A stretch of 64,000 bases of DNA from Roseiarcus sp963833955 (GCA_963833955.1 CAWHZY010000011.1:310001-374000), one strand, 5' to 3'. Shown: positions 9,610-18,561, counted from the first letter of the stretch. Numbers and translations are program-made. The notes: a model not told the origin generated them from the sequence alone.

Positions 9610-10689
9610 ATGAAGTTTCTCGATCAGGCGCGCGTATACATCCGCTCGGGCGACGGCGGAGCGGGCGCGGTCTCGTTCCGGCGCGAGAAATTCATCGAGT
9701 TCGGCGGCCCCGACGGCGGGGATGGCGGGCGCGGCGGCGACGTCGTGGTCGAATGCGCTGACGGCCTCAACACGCTGATCGACTTTCGCTACCAGCAGCA
9801 CTTCAAGGCCAAGACCGGAATGCACGGCATGGGCCGCAATCGCGCCGGCGGGCGCGGCGCCGACGCGGTTCTGAAAGTGCCGGTCGGGACGCAGGTCTTC
9901 GATGAGGAGAGCGGCGCGATGCTCGCCGACATGACTGAGCCCGGCGAGCGCGTCGTGGTCGCCGAGGGCGGCAACGGCGGCTTCGGCAACCTCCATTTCA
10001 CCACTTCGACCAACCGCTCGCCGCGCCGCGCCAATCCCGGTCTTGAGGGCATCGAGCGCACGCTCATTCTGCGACTGAAGCTGATCGCCGACGCCGGCCT
10101 CATCGGCTTGCCGAATGCGGGCAAATCGACGTTCCTCGCCGCCGTCTCCGCCGCCAAGCCCAAGATCGCCGATTATCCGTTCACGACCCTCCATCCGGGC
10201 CTGGGCGTGGTCCGGATCGACGGACGCGACTTTGTGCTCGCCGACATACCCGGCTTGATCGAGGGCGCGCACGAGGGCCACGGCCTCGGCGACCGGTTCC
10301 TCGGCCATGTCGAGCGCTGCGGCGCGCTCGTCCATCTCGTGGACGCGACGGGCGCCAACGCCGGCGCCGACTATCGCACGGTCCGCCGCGAGCTCTCGGC
10401 TTACGGCGAGGGCCTTGCCGAGAAAACCGAGATTGTGGCGCTGTCGAAGGTCGACGCGGTCGACGAGGCGACGCTGAAAAAGCAGACGGAGCGGCTCATG
10501 CGCGTGATCCGCGAGTTCGGGCCGCCGCTCGCGCCCGGGGCAAAGCGCGCGAGGCCGCTCCTGCTCTCGACTGCGACGCGAGCCGGCGTGACCGAGATGT
10601 TGCGCGCGACGATGACGGCGATCGAGGCGCGGCGGGTGGATGAAGCGGCGACGAGAGCCAAGCCCGTCCAATGGGCGCCGACGCTTTAG
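9610..10689 (+). CDS. obgE: GTPase ObgE/CgtA
   Basis: The product has 359 residues. The glycine-rich Obg fold (about residues 1-158, with GGPDGGDGGRGGDV) is followed by a GTPase domain with G1 loop GLPNAGKST at 166-173, the DIPGL switch and a SKVDAV-like G4. ObgE is an essential ribosome-associated GTPase involved in large-subunit maturation and the stringent response. The start MKFLDQARVYIRSG matches family members. The C-terminus is slightly longer than the catalytic core, as usual in this order. Confidence 0.96.
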   Translation: MKFLDQARVYIRSGDGGAGAVSFRREKFIEFGGPDGGDGGRGGDVVVECADGLNTLIDFRYQQHFKAKTGMHGMGRNRAGGRGADAVLKVPVGTQVFDEESGAMLADMTEPGERVVVAEGGNGGFGNLHFTTSTNRSPRRANPGLEGIERTLILRLKLIADAGLIGLPNAGKSTFLAAVSAAKPKIADYPFTTLHPGLGVVRIDGRDFVLADIPGLIEGAHEGHGLGDRFLGHVERCGALVHLVDATGANAGADYRTVRRELSAYGEGLAEKTEIVALSKVDAVDEATLKKQTERLMRVIREFGPPLAPGAKRARPLLLSTATRAGVTEMLRATMTAIEARRVDEAATRAKPVQWAPTL

Positions 10690-10699
10690 CACCGCTTCG

Positions 10700-10812
10700 C
10701 CTTCTCCCTCTGGGAGAAGGTGGCCGGGGTGAGGGTTCACGGGCGAAGCGGCGTGCCGGGGCTGGCGCCCTCATCCGGCGCTTCGCGCCACCTTCTCCCG
10801 GAGGGAGAAGGG
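10700..10812. repeat. Dispersed palindromic intergenic repeat, pair of units
   Basis: Two near-identical palindromic units lie head to head: CCTTCTCCCTCTGGGAGAAGG near 10700-10720 and CCTTCTCCCGGAGGGAGAAGG near 10791-10811. The whole segment can fold into a large stem. It sits between the convergent obgE and Trm112-like genes and may stabilise or end both transcripts. A further unit lies at 11120-11140. Confidence 0.75.
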
Positions 10813-10822
10813 AAGAAGGGCC

Positions 10823-11044
10823 TCAATCGTCGAGTTTGCGCGCCTCTTCCGGCAGCATGATCGGGACGCCGTCACGGATCGGATAGGCAAGCCGCGCGGC
10901 GCGCGAAATGAGCTCCTGCCGAGCAGGATCGTAAGTGAGCTCCGCCCGCGTCACCGGGCAGACCAGGATCTCCAGGAGGCGAGCGTCGACCTTAGGGCCG
11001 CTCGCCTCGTTTGACGAGGAGCGCTTCTCCGCGTCATCGCTCAT
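10823..11044 (-). CDS. Trm112 family protein (UPF0434/YcaR-like)
   Basis: The product has 73 residues. The core VDARLLEILVCPVTRAELTY and the downstream RLAYPIRDGVPIMLPEEAR define the Trm112/YcaR zinc-ribbon-like family. Eukaryotic Trm112 activates methyltransferases; the bacterial role is not settled. The ATG at 11044 is preceded by GGGAGGTGGAC, so the short upstream extension is not used. The gene converges with obgE. Confidence 0.85.
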   Translation of the reverse strand: MSDDAEKRSSSNEASGPKVDARLLEILVCPVTRAELTYDPARQELISRAARLAYPIRDGVPIMLPEEARKLDD

Positions 11045-11119
11045 GTCCACCTCCCTCATCCGGCGGGCCACAGCCCGTCGGAAGGACGGGCGTCCTTCCG
11101 GACGCCCTTTCGCCCGCCG

Positions 11120-11140
11120 CCTTCTCCCGGAGGGAGAAGG
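11120..11140. repeat. Single unit of the dispersed palindromic repeat
   Basis: CCTTCTCCCGGAGGGAGAAGG at 11120-11140 matches the unit at 10791-10811. It lies between the Trm112-like gene and the serA stop codon, on the far side of the small gene from the first pair. Confidence 0.75.
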
Positions 11141-11173
11141 GAAGAGGACGCCGCCAAGCGGATCGAAGTCAAC

Positions 11174-12754
11174 TCAGAAGCGCAAGGCCGCGACCTGACG
11201 CACGCCATCGATCTTACTCACTTTCGCAACGACCTCAGGAGGCGCGGTCCCGTCGATCGAAACGAGCGCGATGGCCGAGCCTCCCTGTTCGTCGCGCCCG
11301 AGCGCGAAGGTCGCAATATTGACCCCCGCGTCTCCCAAAAGGCCCGCGAAACGGCCGATGAAGCCCGGCTTGTCCTCATTGGTGACATAGATCATCGAAG
11401 GGGTGAATTCAGCGTCGACCTTGATCCCCTTGATCGAAAGGATGCGCGGTTTGCCGTCATGAAAGACGGTCCCGCCAATCGCCCGCGTCTGCTGCGCCGT
11501 CTCGACCGTCAGCGTGATGAAGCTTTCGTAATCGCCGTCCGCGGCGCGGGTCATTTCCTCGATGACGATGCCCCGCTGAGCAGCGACCGCGGGCGCCGAC
11601 ACGACGTTGATGTCGACCAGCGAGGGACGCAGGAGCCCGGCGATCGCGGCCGACGTCAACGCCTTGATCTTGAGTTCGGCGACCGCGCCCTCGTAAGTGA
11701 GGGTGACCTTCTGGATCGGCGCTTGCGTGAGCTGGCCGGCGAATGAGCCGAGACCCTCCGCCAAGGCGATGAATGGCTTCAGCTTCGGCGCCTCCTCCGC
11801 CGTGATCGAGGGAAAGTTGATCGCGTTCGAAATCGCCCCGCGCTTCAAATAGTCCGACATCTGCTCGGCGACCTGAAGCGCCACGTTTTCCTGCGCTTCG
11901 TTGGTGGAGGCTCCGAGATGGGGCGTGGCGATGAAGTTCGGATGGCCGAACAGCGGGTTGGCCGTCGCCGGCTCCTCGATGAAGACATCGAAAGCCGCGC
12001 CCGAAACATGACCGCTGTCGAGCGCGGCGCGCAAGGCGGCCTCGTCGACAAGGCCGCCGCGGGCGCAATTGATGATGCGAACGCCCGGCTTCGTCTTCGC
12101 CAGATTTTCCGCTGACAGAATATTGCGCGTCTGCGCCGTCAGGGGCGTGTGCAGGGTGATGAAATCGGCGCGCGCCAGGAGATCGTCGAGTTCGAGCTTT
12201 TCGACCCCGAGCTCCTGCGCTCGCTCAGCGCTGAGAAACGGATCAAAGGCGACGACGCGCATTCTCAGACCCAGCCCACGCGAAGCCACGATCGCGCCGA
12301 TGTTCCCGCAACCAATGATGCCGAGTGTCTTGCCGGTCAGTTCGACGCCCATGAAGCGGTTCTTTTCCCACTTGCCCGCTTGGGTCGACACATCGGCGCT
12401 TGGAATCTGCCGGGCGAGCGCGAACATCAGCGCGATCGCATGCTCGGCGGTGGTGATCGAATTGCCGAACGGCGTGTTCATCACGATCACGCCGCGAGCG
12501 GTCGCAGCTGGAATGTCGACGTTGTCGACGCCGATGCCGGCGCGGCCCACCACTTTCAGTTTCGTCGCGCGCTCGAGCAGCTTGGCCGTGACCTTGGTGG
12601 CTGATCGAATGGCGAGCCCATCATAGTCGCCAATGATCTTGGCGAGCTCCTCCTTGTCGAGGCCCGGTTTGACGTCGACCTTGACGCCGCGCTCCTTGAA
12701 GATCGCGACGGCGGCGGGGGAGAGCTTGTCGGAAATAAGAACACGAGGAGTCAT
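11174..12754 (-). CDS. serA: D-3-phosphoglycerate dehydrogenase
   Basis: The 526-residue enzyme oxidises 3-phosphoglycerate to 3-phosphohydroxypyruvate with NAD, the first step of serine synthesis. The long type is seen: substrate and NAD domains (GRAGIGVDNVD; GIIGCGNIGA), catalytic-type motifs NCARGGLVDE and PHLGAST, an intervening domain (about 320-450) and a C-terminal ACT domain beginning near MIYVTNEDKPGFIGRFAGLL that may give serine feedback. It lies downstream of serC on the same strand, separated by 143 bases containing hairpins. Confidence 0.97.
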   Translation of the reverse strand: MTPRVLISDKLSPAAVAIFKERGVKVDVKPGLDKEELAKIIGDYDGLAIRSATKVTAKLLERATKLKVVGRAGIGVDNVDIPAATARGVIVMNTPFGNSITTAEHAIALMFALARQIPSADVSTQAGKWEKNRFMGVELTGKTLGIIGCGNIGAIVASRGLGLRMRVVAFDPFLSAERAQELGVEKLELDDLLARADFITLHTPLTAQTRNILSAENLAKTKPGVRIINCARGGLVDEAALRAALDSGHVSGAAFDVFIEEPATANPLFGHPNFIATPHLGASTNEAQENVALQVAEQMSDYLKRGAISNAINFPSITAEEAPKLKPFIALAEGLGSFAGQLTQAPIQKVTLTYEGAVAELKIKALTSAAIAGLLRPSLVDINVVSAPAVAAQRGIVIEEMTRAADGDYESFITLTVETAQQTRAIGGTVFHDGKPRILSIKGIKVDAEFTPSMIYVTNEDKPGFIGRFAGLLGDAGVNIATFALGRDEQGGSAIALVSIDGTAPPEVVAKVSKIDGVRQVAALRF

Positions 12755-12822
12755 GAAGGTTGTCCGGAATGGCGGCCTATCGGCCGCGAAATGTTAGGGA
12801 AAGGCGCTTGTCTCGTGTCAAT

Positions 12823-12893
12823 GCCCGCGAAAGCGGGCCTTGAGAGCAAGGCCGTTGGCGACGAGTCTGGACCCCCGCTTTCGCGGGGGTCCA
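12823..12893. repeat. Two strong hairpins between serC and serA
   Basis: GCCCGC/GCGGGC (12823-12838) and TGGACCCCCGC/GCGGGGGTCCA (12868-12893, 11-bp perfect stem, 4-base loop) lie in the serC-serA gap. A related, shorter unit occurs near 2094-2116. Such sequences are dispersed in many rhizobial genomes. Here they could terminate or process the serC transcript and set the serC:serA ratio; this is inferred. Confidence 0.65.
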
Positions 12894-12897
12894 AGTC

Positions 12898-14070
12898 TCA
12901 GGCGGCCTTGGCGAGCTTGCTCTTCTCGACGACGAAGGCGTAGTCGAGCCAGTGCGTCAGCGCCTCGACATCGGCCGTTTCGACCGTAGCGCCGCACCAG
13001 ATGCGCAAGCCAGCCGGCGCGTCGCGATAGGCGCCGATGTCGAACGCGACCTTTTCTTTCTCAAGCAAGTTCGCCAGACCCTTGGCGAATGCAGCCTGGG
13101 CGTCGGCCGTCAGAGCGGCCACCGCCGGATCGACGACCTTGAGACAGACGCTGGTGTTCGAGCGTGTCTCGGGCGCACGGGCGAGGAAATCGATCCATGG
13201 GCTTCGCTCGACCCAGTCCGCAATCGCCTTGGCGTTGGCTTCGGCACGGGCAAACAGCGCCTTCAGGCCGCCAAGCGACTTCGCCCAGTTCAGGGCGTCG
13301 AGATAGTCCTCGACGCACAGCATCGAGGGCGTGTTGATGGTCTCGCCGTCGAAAAAGCCCTCGGTGAGCTTGCCGCCGCTGGTCAGGCGAAACAGCTTCG
13401 GCAATGGCCAAGCCGGCGTGTAAGTCACAAGGCGTTCGGCCGCGCGGGGACTGAGAATGATGATTCCGTGGGCCGCCTCGCCCCCGAGAACCTTCTGCCA
13501 GGAGAACGTCACGACATCGAGCTTCGGCCAATCGAGTTCCTGAGCGAAGGCCGCCGATGTCGCGTCGCAGATCGTCAATCCCTTTCGGTCGCCGGCGATC
13601 CAATCGCCGTTGGGCACGCGAACGCCGGAGGTGGTGCCATTCCAGGTGAAAATGACGTCGTTGTCGAAATTGACTTGGGCAAGGTCCGGCAACGCGCCGT
13701 AAGGCGCCTTGAGCGTGCGGACGTCCTTGAGCTTGAGCTGCTTGACGACGTCGGTCACCCAGCCTTCGCCAAAGCTTTCCCAGGCAAGAACGTCGACGCC
13801 TCGCGCGCCAAGAAGCGTCCAGAGCGCCATCTCGACGGCGCCGGTGTCGGAGCCTGGCGTGATCCCGATGCGATAGTCGGCAGGAACGCCGAGCACTTCG
13901 CGGGTGAGGTCGATCGCGAGCTTGAGCTTGGCTTTGCCGACCTTTGCGCGATGCGAACGACCGAGCGCCGCGTCACTCAGAACTGTCGGGGACCAGCCGG
14001 GGCGCTTGGCGCATGGGCCGGAAGAGAAGCAGGGGTTTGCGGGCCGAACGCCCGGCGTGTTGGTCGCCAT
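12898..14070 (-). CDS. serC: Phosphoserine aminotransferase
   Basis: The 390-residue PLP-dependent class V aminotransferase converts 3-phosphohydroxypyruvate and glutamate to phosphoserine. The PLP lysine is probably Lys193 in FSWQKVLGGE, preceded by the CDATSAAF segment. The N-terminus (ANPCFSSGPCAKRPGW) matches the alphaproteobacterial type. Start ATG at 14070 lies at the end of a leader RNA described separately, so translation may be controlled by it. serA follows on the same strand. Confidence 0.96.
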   Translation of the reverse strand: MATNTPGVRPANPCFSSGPCAKRPGWSPTVLSDAALGRSHRAKVGKAKLKLAIDLTREVLGVPADYRIGITPGSDTGAVEMALWTLLGARGVDVLAWESFGEGWVTDVVKQLKLKDVRTLKAPYGALPDLAQVNFDNDVIFTWNGTTSGVRVPNGDWIAGDRKGLTICDATSAAFAQELDWPKLDVVTFSWQKVLGGEAAHGIIILSPRAAERLVTYTPAWPLPKLFRLTSGGKLTEGFFDGETINTPSMLCVEDYLDALNWAKSLGGLKALFARAEANAKAIADWVERSPWIDFLARAPETRSNTSVCLKVVDPAVAALTADAQAAFAKGLANLLEKEKVAFDIGAYRDAPAGLRIWCGATVETADVEALTHWLDYAFVVEKSKLAKAA

Positions 14071-14140
14071 GATGAGCCATCCTTTCAGATGGAAGCCTCT
14101 CGTTGGGGAGAGGTGTCCCGCTGCGGCTCATATCGGAATC
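14071..14140 (-). promoter_or_regulatory. serC leader RNA (serC motif)
   Basis: In the transcript ahead of serC, ATGAGCC (window 14131-14125) can pair with GGCTCAT (14078-14072), just before the start codon. Inside it lie a hairpin CCTCTC/GAGAGG (14096-14101 with 14108-14113) and CCATC/GATGG (14077-14081 with 14088-14092), which competes with the outer pairing. A conserved serC RNA motif with tandem hairpins directly upstream of serC is known from alphaproteobacteria, and this matches in position and layout. Its ligand is not known to me. Confidence 0.72.
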
Positions 14141-14259
14141 GTCGATCAAGGGCAAGCGGCGTTGCAAAGTCCTTCAGGACATGCGGTCAGAGGCGCCCGA
14201 CAAGCTCTCAGGGACACGCCCGTTTCAAAACATCGCATCCGACTTTCGTGTCGTTGACA

Positions 14260-14475
14260 TCAGCGCTGGCTCTTGCGTCCCCTTTCGGTCTCGCCAATCT
14301 GAACCCGCTCGCGCTTTCGCCGGGAGCTTTGCGCTCGCGGCTGAGGAGCGTGCGCGTCTTCGCCCCAGCGCTGATACCGCACGCCGGTGAAGAACAAGAT
14401 CTGAGCGGCGCCGCGGTCGCCCGAAACCATGCGACGGGGACTGTTCGCGGGCCGGAACGGGATGACATTGTTCAA
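14260..14475 (-). CDS. Small conserved protein (NNVIPFRP / ILFFTGVRYQR type), function unknown
   Basis: The product has 71 residues. The N-terminus (NNVIPFRPANSPRRM) and the central QILFFTGVRYQRW resemble a short protein I recall in other Hyphomicrobiales; the arginine-rich tail looks disordered. No function is known. The likely start is TTG at 14475, preceded by GAGGGGG at good spacing; an ATG seven bases further in is in another frame. The gene lies upstream of the serC leader and is transcribed in the same direction. Confidence 0.5.
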   Translation of the reverse strand: MNNVIPFRPANSPRRMVSGDRGAAQILFFTGVRYQRWGEDAHAPQPRAQSSRRKRERVQIGETERGRKSQR

Positions 14476-14640
14476 TAGCGGCCCCCTCGAGAATCGGTCG
14501 ATCGTTGTGATCGCTCCCAGTGTCGAAGGGCGAAGGTTAACAAATGGTCAAAAGGCCTGAGGCCCCGATTTACGTTAACGGGCTCCACCGCCCCGCGTTG
14601 CAAATTCAGTTTATCGTCCGCAAATCCGCGAGCGATATTT

Positions 14641-15492
14641 TTAATATCCCAAGCGCTTGGCCGCGGTTACGTCACCCCACGCGATGAACGGGCCATTGCG
14701 CAATTCACGGTCGACTTTGCCGTAAGACAGCGGCAGTCCAGAAGGATCGAGCACGCCGCCGCCGGCCGCGCGCAAAACCGCGTCGCCCGCCGCCGTGTCC
14801 CATTCCATCGTGGGCGCGAATCGCGGATAGACATCGCCAAGGCCCTCGGCGATGAGGCAGAACTTAAGCGACGAACCGGCGAATCGCGTTTCCCCGATCG
14901 GCAAGCTTTTGAGGAAGGAATCCGACTCTGCATCGAGGTGCGATCGGCTTGCGAAAGCGACCAGGCTCGTTGGCGCGTGTCGCGTCCTGATGCGCCGCCG
15001 CGATCCTTGGCCGGGCAAAACTGCGCCGGGCGGCGCTTCACATGTGAAGGCCGTTTCGCCCCCGACCCACAACCGGCCGATCGCGGGCGCATACACCGCG
15101 CCGGCGACGGGGGCGCCCTTCTCGATCAGGGCGACATTGATCGTAAACTCACCGTTGCCGGCCAGGAATTCCCGCGTTCCATCGAGCGGATCGACCAGCA
15201 AGAAACGCTCGGCGACTTGAGCGCGCCCCCCGGCGGCGATCGATTCCTCGGCGCACACGGGCGGCATGGGCGCGAGGCTCGCGAGACATTCGCAGATGAT
15301 CGCTTCGGCCCGATGATCGGCGGATGTGACCGGACTGCCGTCTTCTTTCGATGCGACCGAGCAGCCCCGGTCGTATTCCTCCATCACCGCCGGGCCGGCC
15401 GCGAGCGTCGCCTTCGCAAGAAACAAGGCGATTTCGTCCCGGCTCGCGCGGTCTAGCGAGAAAAGACTTGGATCCCGGAGAACAGAACTCAC
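14641..15492 (-). CDS. cysQ: 3'(2'),5'-bisphosphate nucleotidase CysQ
   Basis: The product has about 283 residues and belongs to the inositol-monophosphatase superfamily. Metal-binding motifs CAEES and VDPLDGTREFLAGNGEFTIN, and the later EWDTAAGDAVLRAAGG, identify CysQ, which removes phosphate from 3'-phosphoadenosine 5'-phosphate formed in sulfate assimilation. The start is uncertain: GTG at 15492 follows GGGAAGACAAC, whereas the frame is open to a GTG at 15567. It diverges from chpT. Confidence 0.9.
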   Translation of the reverse strand: MSSVLRDPSLFSLDRASRDEIALFLAKATLAAGPAVMEEYDRGCSVASKEDGSPVTSADHRAEAIICECLASLAPMPPVCAEESIAAGGRAQVAERFLLVDPLDGTREFLAGNGEFTINVALIEKGAPVAGAVYAPAIGRLWVGGETAFTCEAPPGAVLPGQGSRRRIRTRHAPTSLVAFASRSHLDAESDSFLKSLPIGETRFAGSSLKFCLIAEGLGDVYPRFAPTMEWDTAAGDAVLRAAGGGVLDPSGLPLSYGKVDRELRNGPFIAWGDVTAAKRLGY

Positions 15493-15665
15493 GTTGTCTT
15501 CCCATCTCAATCGACGGCCTGCCGTAGCGACGCATTGGCGCAAATGAGGCTGGATCGCAACCGGCACGCGAATCGGATAGATAGGATTCGAATCAGGCAG
15601 ACGCCGCCACCTGCGCCTCTGCCTGGGCTAAAGGCCCTGAAATCGAACCCAGGATCGAACCCTTG

Positions 15666-16361
15666 ATGATGGCCTCGCTAACACCGCTCGACCTCGCCGC
15701 CCTGCTTTGCTCGCGCGTCTGCCACGACGTGATCAGCCCGGTCGGAGCGATCATCAACGGCCTGGAGGTGCTTGACGGCGAGGAGGACGAAGAGATGCGC
15801 ACCGTGGCCATGGAGCTCATCAAGAAGAGCGCGATTTCAGCCTCCTCGCGGCTTCAATTTTGCCGGCTGGCGTTCGGCGCCGCCGGTTCCTTCGGCGCAT
15901 TGCTCGACACGGGCGACGCGGAAAATGTGGCAAGGGACCTTCTTGCCAACGGCCGCACGGTTTTGGAATGGAACTGCGGTCGGCGGATGGCGTCGAGAAG
16001 CTCGGTCAAGCTTTTGCTGAACCTCTGTCTGATCGCAGCCAGCGCCGTGCCCCGGGGCGGGGTCATTAAAGTGGATCTTTCGGGCGAAAATGACGCCATG
16101 ACGATGCGCGTCGAGGCCAAGGGTACAAATGCCCGACTCTCCCACAGCGCGGCCGATTTCCTGACCAACGCCGTTCCCACCGAGCCAGTCGACGGCCATT
16201 CGATCCAGCTCTATTTCACAACGCTTCTGGCCCGCGAGTGTCACTCGACGCTGAACGTCTCAACTTCGCCCGAGATCGTTACGCTGACGGTCGCTCCGAC
16301 GCCGCGCATGAGGGACGTCGAGGTTGCCGCCTATTCTGCGGACAACTCGCCGGCCGCGTGA
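15666..16361 (+). CDS. chpT: Histidine phosphotransferase ChpT
   Basis: The product has 231 residues. The N-terminal DHp-like helix contains the phosphorylatable histidine in LCSRVCHDVISPVGAIING, and a degenerate ATPase-like domain follows (RLQFCRLAFGAAGS). In alphaproteobacteria ChpT passes phosphate from the CckA kinase to CtrA and CpdR and so controls the cell cycle. Tandem ATGs at 15666 and 15669 make the start uncertain by one residue. Confidence 0.9.
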   Translation: MMASLTPLDLAALLCSRVCHDVISPVGAIINGLEVLDGEEDEEMRTVAMELIKKSAISASSRLQFCRLAFGAAGSFGALLDTGDAENVARDLLANGRTVLEWNCGRRMASRSSVKLLLNLCLIAASAVPRGGVIKVDLSGENDAMTMRVEAKGTNARLSHSAADFLTNAVPTEPVDGHSIQLYFTTLLARECHSTLNVSTSPEIVTLTVAPTPRMRDVEVAAYSADNSPAA

Positions 16362-16398
16362 GCGCGCCCTTGGCCCCGATCGGAGGCCCCGCCCAGCG

Positions 16399-17364
16399 CT
16401 ATTCCCTGACCGGCGTATCGTCGGCGATTTCCGGAGTCGCGTCCGGCTGCTCGCCCTCACCTGAACTGGCTCCGCCAAATCCATAGGGCGACCGCAGCCG
16501 ACGGCGGCGGCCCCGGGCTGGAAAAGCGTTCCCCTCTGGCGGCGGTGATTCGAATCCCCCGGGAGCAACCTCAGGCGTCACGACAGGCGGCGGCGAAGCC
16601 ACCGTCTCGGGCGGCTGCGCGCCGATGGCCGGATCCGGATTATTGATCCTCGGGCTCGCCGTTATGAAGGAAGGAAGCCCGGGCGCCGCCGCGGCGTCTG
16701 GGGCGGCTTCACGCGGCTGCTGAGGATCGCGATAGGGCCGGAAATCCCGCGGACGACCGTCGCGCTGATGTCGATTGTCGCGATACCCGTCGTTGCGGTC
16801 CTGGTAGGGGCGATCGGGTCGCGGACCTCGGTCCTGAAATCGGTTGCCCTGCTGACGATCCTGCCGGGGCGCAAAGCCGCCGCGGTCGTTTCCCTGGCGC
16901 TCGGGCTCGTAAGCCGGTCTGTCGGCGAACGGCTGTGGGGCGTTCGGCGCAGCGGCCGGTTGAGGCTGAAATCCTGGCTGCGGCTGCTGGTAGGCATTCT
17001 GTCGCTCCGCGGGCGAAGCGAAACGATCCGACAGCGCGTCAAAATCGCCGTCATCGTCCATGTCGTTTTCATCCTCGCCGGGCGGGCGCTGCTGACCGCT
17101 TTGCGCCAGCGCCTGGGCCGCCTGCGCGGCGGCAATAAGCCGGAAGTAATGCTCCGCGTGTTGCAAATAATTTTCCGCCGCGACCGGATCTCCGCCCGTG
17201 TGAGCGTCTCTCGCGAGCTGGAGGTACTTTTCCGCCACGTGATGCGCGTTGCCGCGTATTTTCACGTCCGGTCCGTTCAATTCATAGGATCGCGTCAAAG
17301 GATTGGGCCCTCGACGATTGTTTGTCGGCCGGCCGCGCATCCTCTTATTCTGACCTGGTCTCAT
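16399..17364 (-). CDS. DUF4167 domain protein with long disordered tail
   Basis: The product has 321 residues. The N-terminal 90 residues hold the DUF4167 core (MRPGQNKRMRGR, ELNGPDVKIRGNAHHVAEKY, AENYLQHAEHYFRL). The rest is low-complexity, rich in Pro, Gln, Arg and Asp with many RD/RP repeats, which suggests RNA association or phase behaviour; this is inferred. The ATG at 17364 gives the family's usual N-terminus. In relatives it often follows prfA-prmC, but neither is found next to it here. Confidence 0.82.
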   Translation of the reverse strand: MRPGQNKRMRGRPTNNRRGPNPLTRSYELNGPDVKIRGNAHHVAEKYLQLARDAHTGGDPVAAENYLQHAEHYFRLIAAAQAAQALAQSGQQRPPGEDENDMDDDGDFDALSDRFASPAERQNAYQQPQPGFQPQPAAAPNAPQPFADRPAYEPERQGNDRGGFAPRQDRQQGNRFQDRGPRPDRPYQDRNDGYRDNRHQRDGRPRDFRPYRDPQQPREAAPDAAAAPGLPSFITASPRINNPDPAIGAQPPETVASPPPVVTPEVAPGGFESPPPEGNAFPARGRRRRLRSPYGFGGASSGEGEQPDATPEIADDTPVRE

Positions 17365-17825
17365 TTTGGCTTCCCAATATCCATTCGATTGGCCCAATGC
17401 TTCCGATTGTTTTCGGTCCAAGCTTTCTCGATTTTTGGTGTGAGAGACGATTCACGCCTTCGCGTCATTCGAATGGGCTGATCTCGTCACACCCGATGCA
17501 CGGACACGACCAATCGCATTGATCTCGATCCCGTGCGAATTTCCCTTTACCAGCGGCGCGCCCCATGCCGCGCTCGGACCATCGTCCTATGTCCGGAAAG
17601 CCTGCTGCAGGCCCCTCGTCTAACCCCGTTCCCTGCCTCGGCAACCCTTCCCGCGATCAAGGTGTTCGCGTTGGCTCGGGGCGAAAGGCCAAGGCGGGAA
17701 AATTTGTGCTGCGGCGAATCCTTTGCAACCAGAGTAGCGGTTTTTGCTTGGATAGCCAAGTCGCAATTCGATCCAGGCTCGAATTCCGGGTCCGAAAGCG
17801 GCAACGAAGCCCAAGCCGTGGACGA
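17365..17825. other. Intergenic region, no gene recognised
   Basis: About 460 bases between the DUF4167 gene and an exported-protein gene, both on the minus strand. Open frames cover it but none shows a recognisable domain or good start signal. It probably holds the promoter of the DUF4167 gene. No prmC remnant was recognised. Confidence 0.4.
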
Positions 17826-18431
17826 TCAGTTTTTGGCTGACCCTTGTACCGGTTCGACCGGGGCTCGGAAACCCTTTGGAGGGTCGGTCAACCATTCCCG
17901 GTCGGGCTCAGGACCAAGCGCCGTATCCGACTTGCCGCCCATTCCCACCCATTTGAGGGGATTGAGGTTGCTTAACACCGATGAACTCGTTCCGCAACTG
18001 CCTTCGCACTTTACTGTTTGCCCGTCCGGATCCACTGCACGAATGGTCACGGGTTCGTTGGCCGGAAACCCGTGCGTGTAGCGCAGACGCGCATCGCCCA
18101 CCCCGGCGATCGATTTCTTTTCCTCGTCCTTGAGCGCTTTCTTGCGCAGGATCTCTTGGTTCACGGGCCAAGCGGGATCTGCGGTCGCCGAGGCTTCAGG
18201 CGGCGGCAACTCATTATTCGGCGGCAGGACGAGCTTGCCATGTTCGCGATACACGATCGGCGGGGGCTTTTCCCCGCCGCCAAGGCCGCTAAACCCGACA
18301 ACCGGAGCGAAGATCGATCCAATTCCTTGCCATAGAGGGGCAGCGCCGTCGTCGCCGGCCCAGCTGGGCGAACTGATCAGACTGGCGGTCAACGCCAAGA
18401 CGACCGCCGCCGACCGCAAACCAAAGCCCAT
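17826..18431 (-). CDS. Exported conserved protein of unknown function
   Basis: The product has 201 residues with a clear signal peptide (MGFGLRSAAVVLALTASLIS...SWA-GDD), so it is periplasmic or surface-exposed. The mature part is proline-rich (GGGEKPPPIVYREHGKLVLP) and carries a PAWPVNQEI segment and a Lys/Glu-rich stretch. I do not recognise a domain. The ATG at 18431 has AAAAGAGGTCCCCACG upstream. It follows lspA on the same strand, so it may be part of the ileS-lspA transcript. Confidence 0.65.
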   Translation of the reverse strand: MGFGLRSAAVVLALTASLISSPSWAGDDGAAPLWQGIGSIFAPVVGFSGLGGGEKPPPIVYREHGKLVLPPNNELPPPEASATADPAWPVNQEILRKKALKDEEKKSIAGVGDARLRYTHGFPANEPVTIRAVDPDGQTVKCEGSCGTSSSVLSNLNPLKWVGMGGKSDTALGPEPDREWLTDPPKGFRAPVEPVQGSAKN

Positions 18432-18561
18432 CGTGGGGACCTCTTTTCCGCCGAAAGCGTCGCGACAACGGTTCAACGCTGGCGTATCTCGCCATGAATT
18501 CCGGCTATTCGATGACGATTGCAATTTCCTTAATCTCGGTCCAGTCAATCTCCAGTTCGCA

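Noticed and set aside
12952..14478. 508-codon open frame on the plus strand across serC
   Set aside because: It lies antisense to serC and runs through its leader RNA. No domain or start signal supports it.
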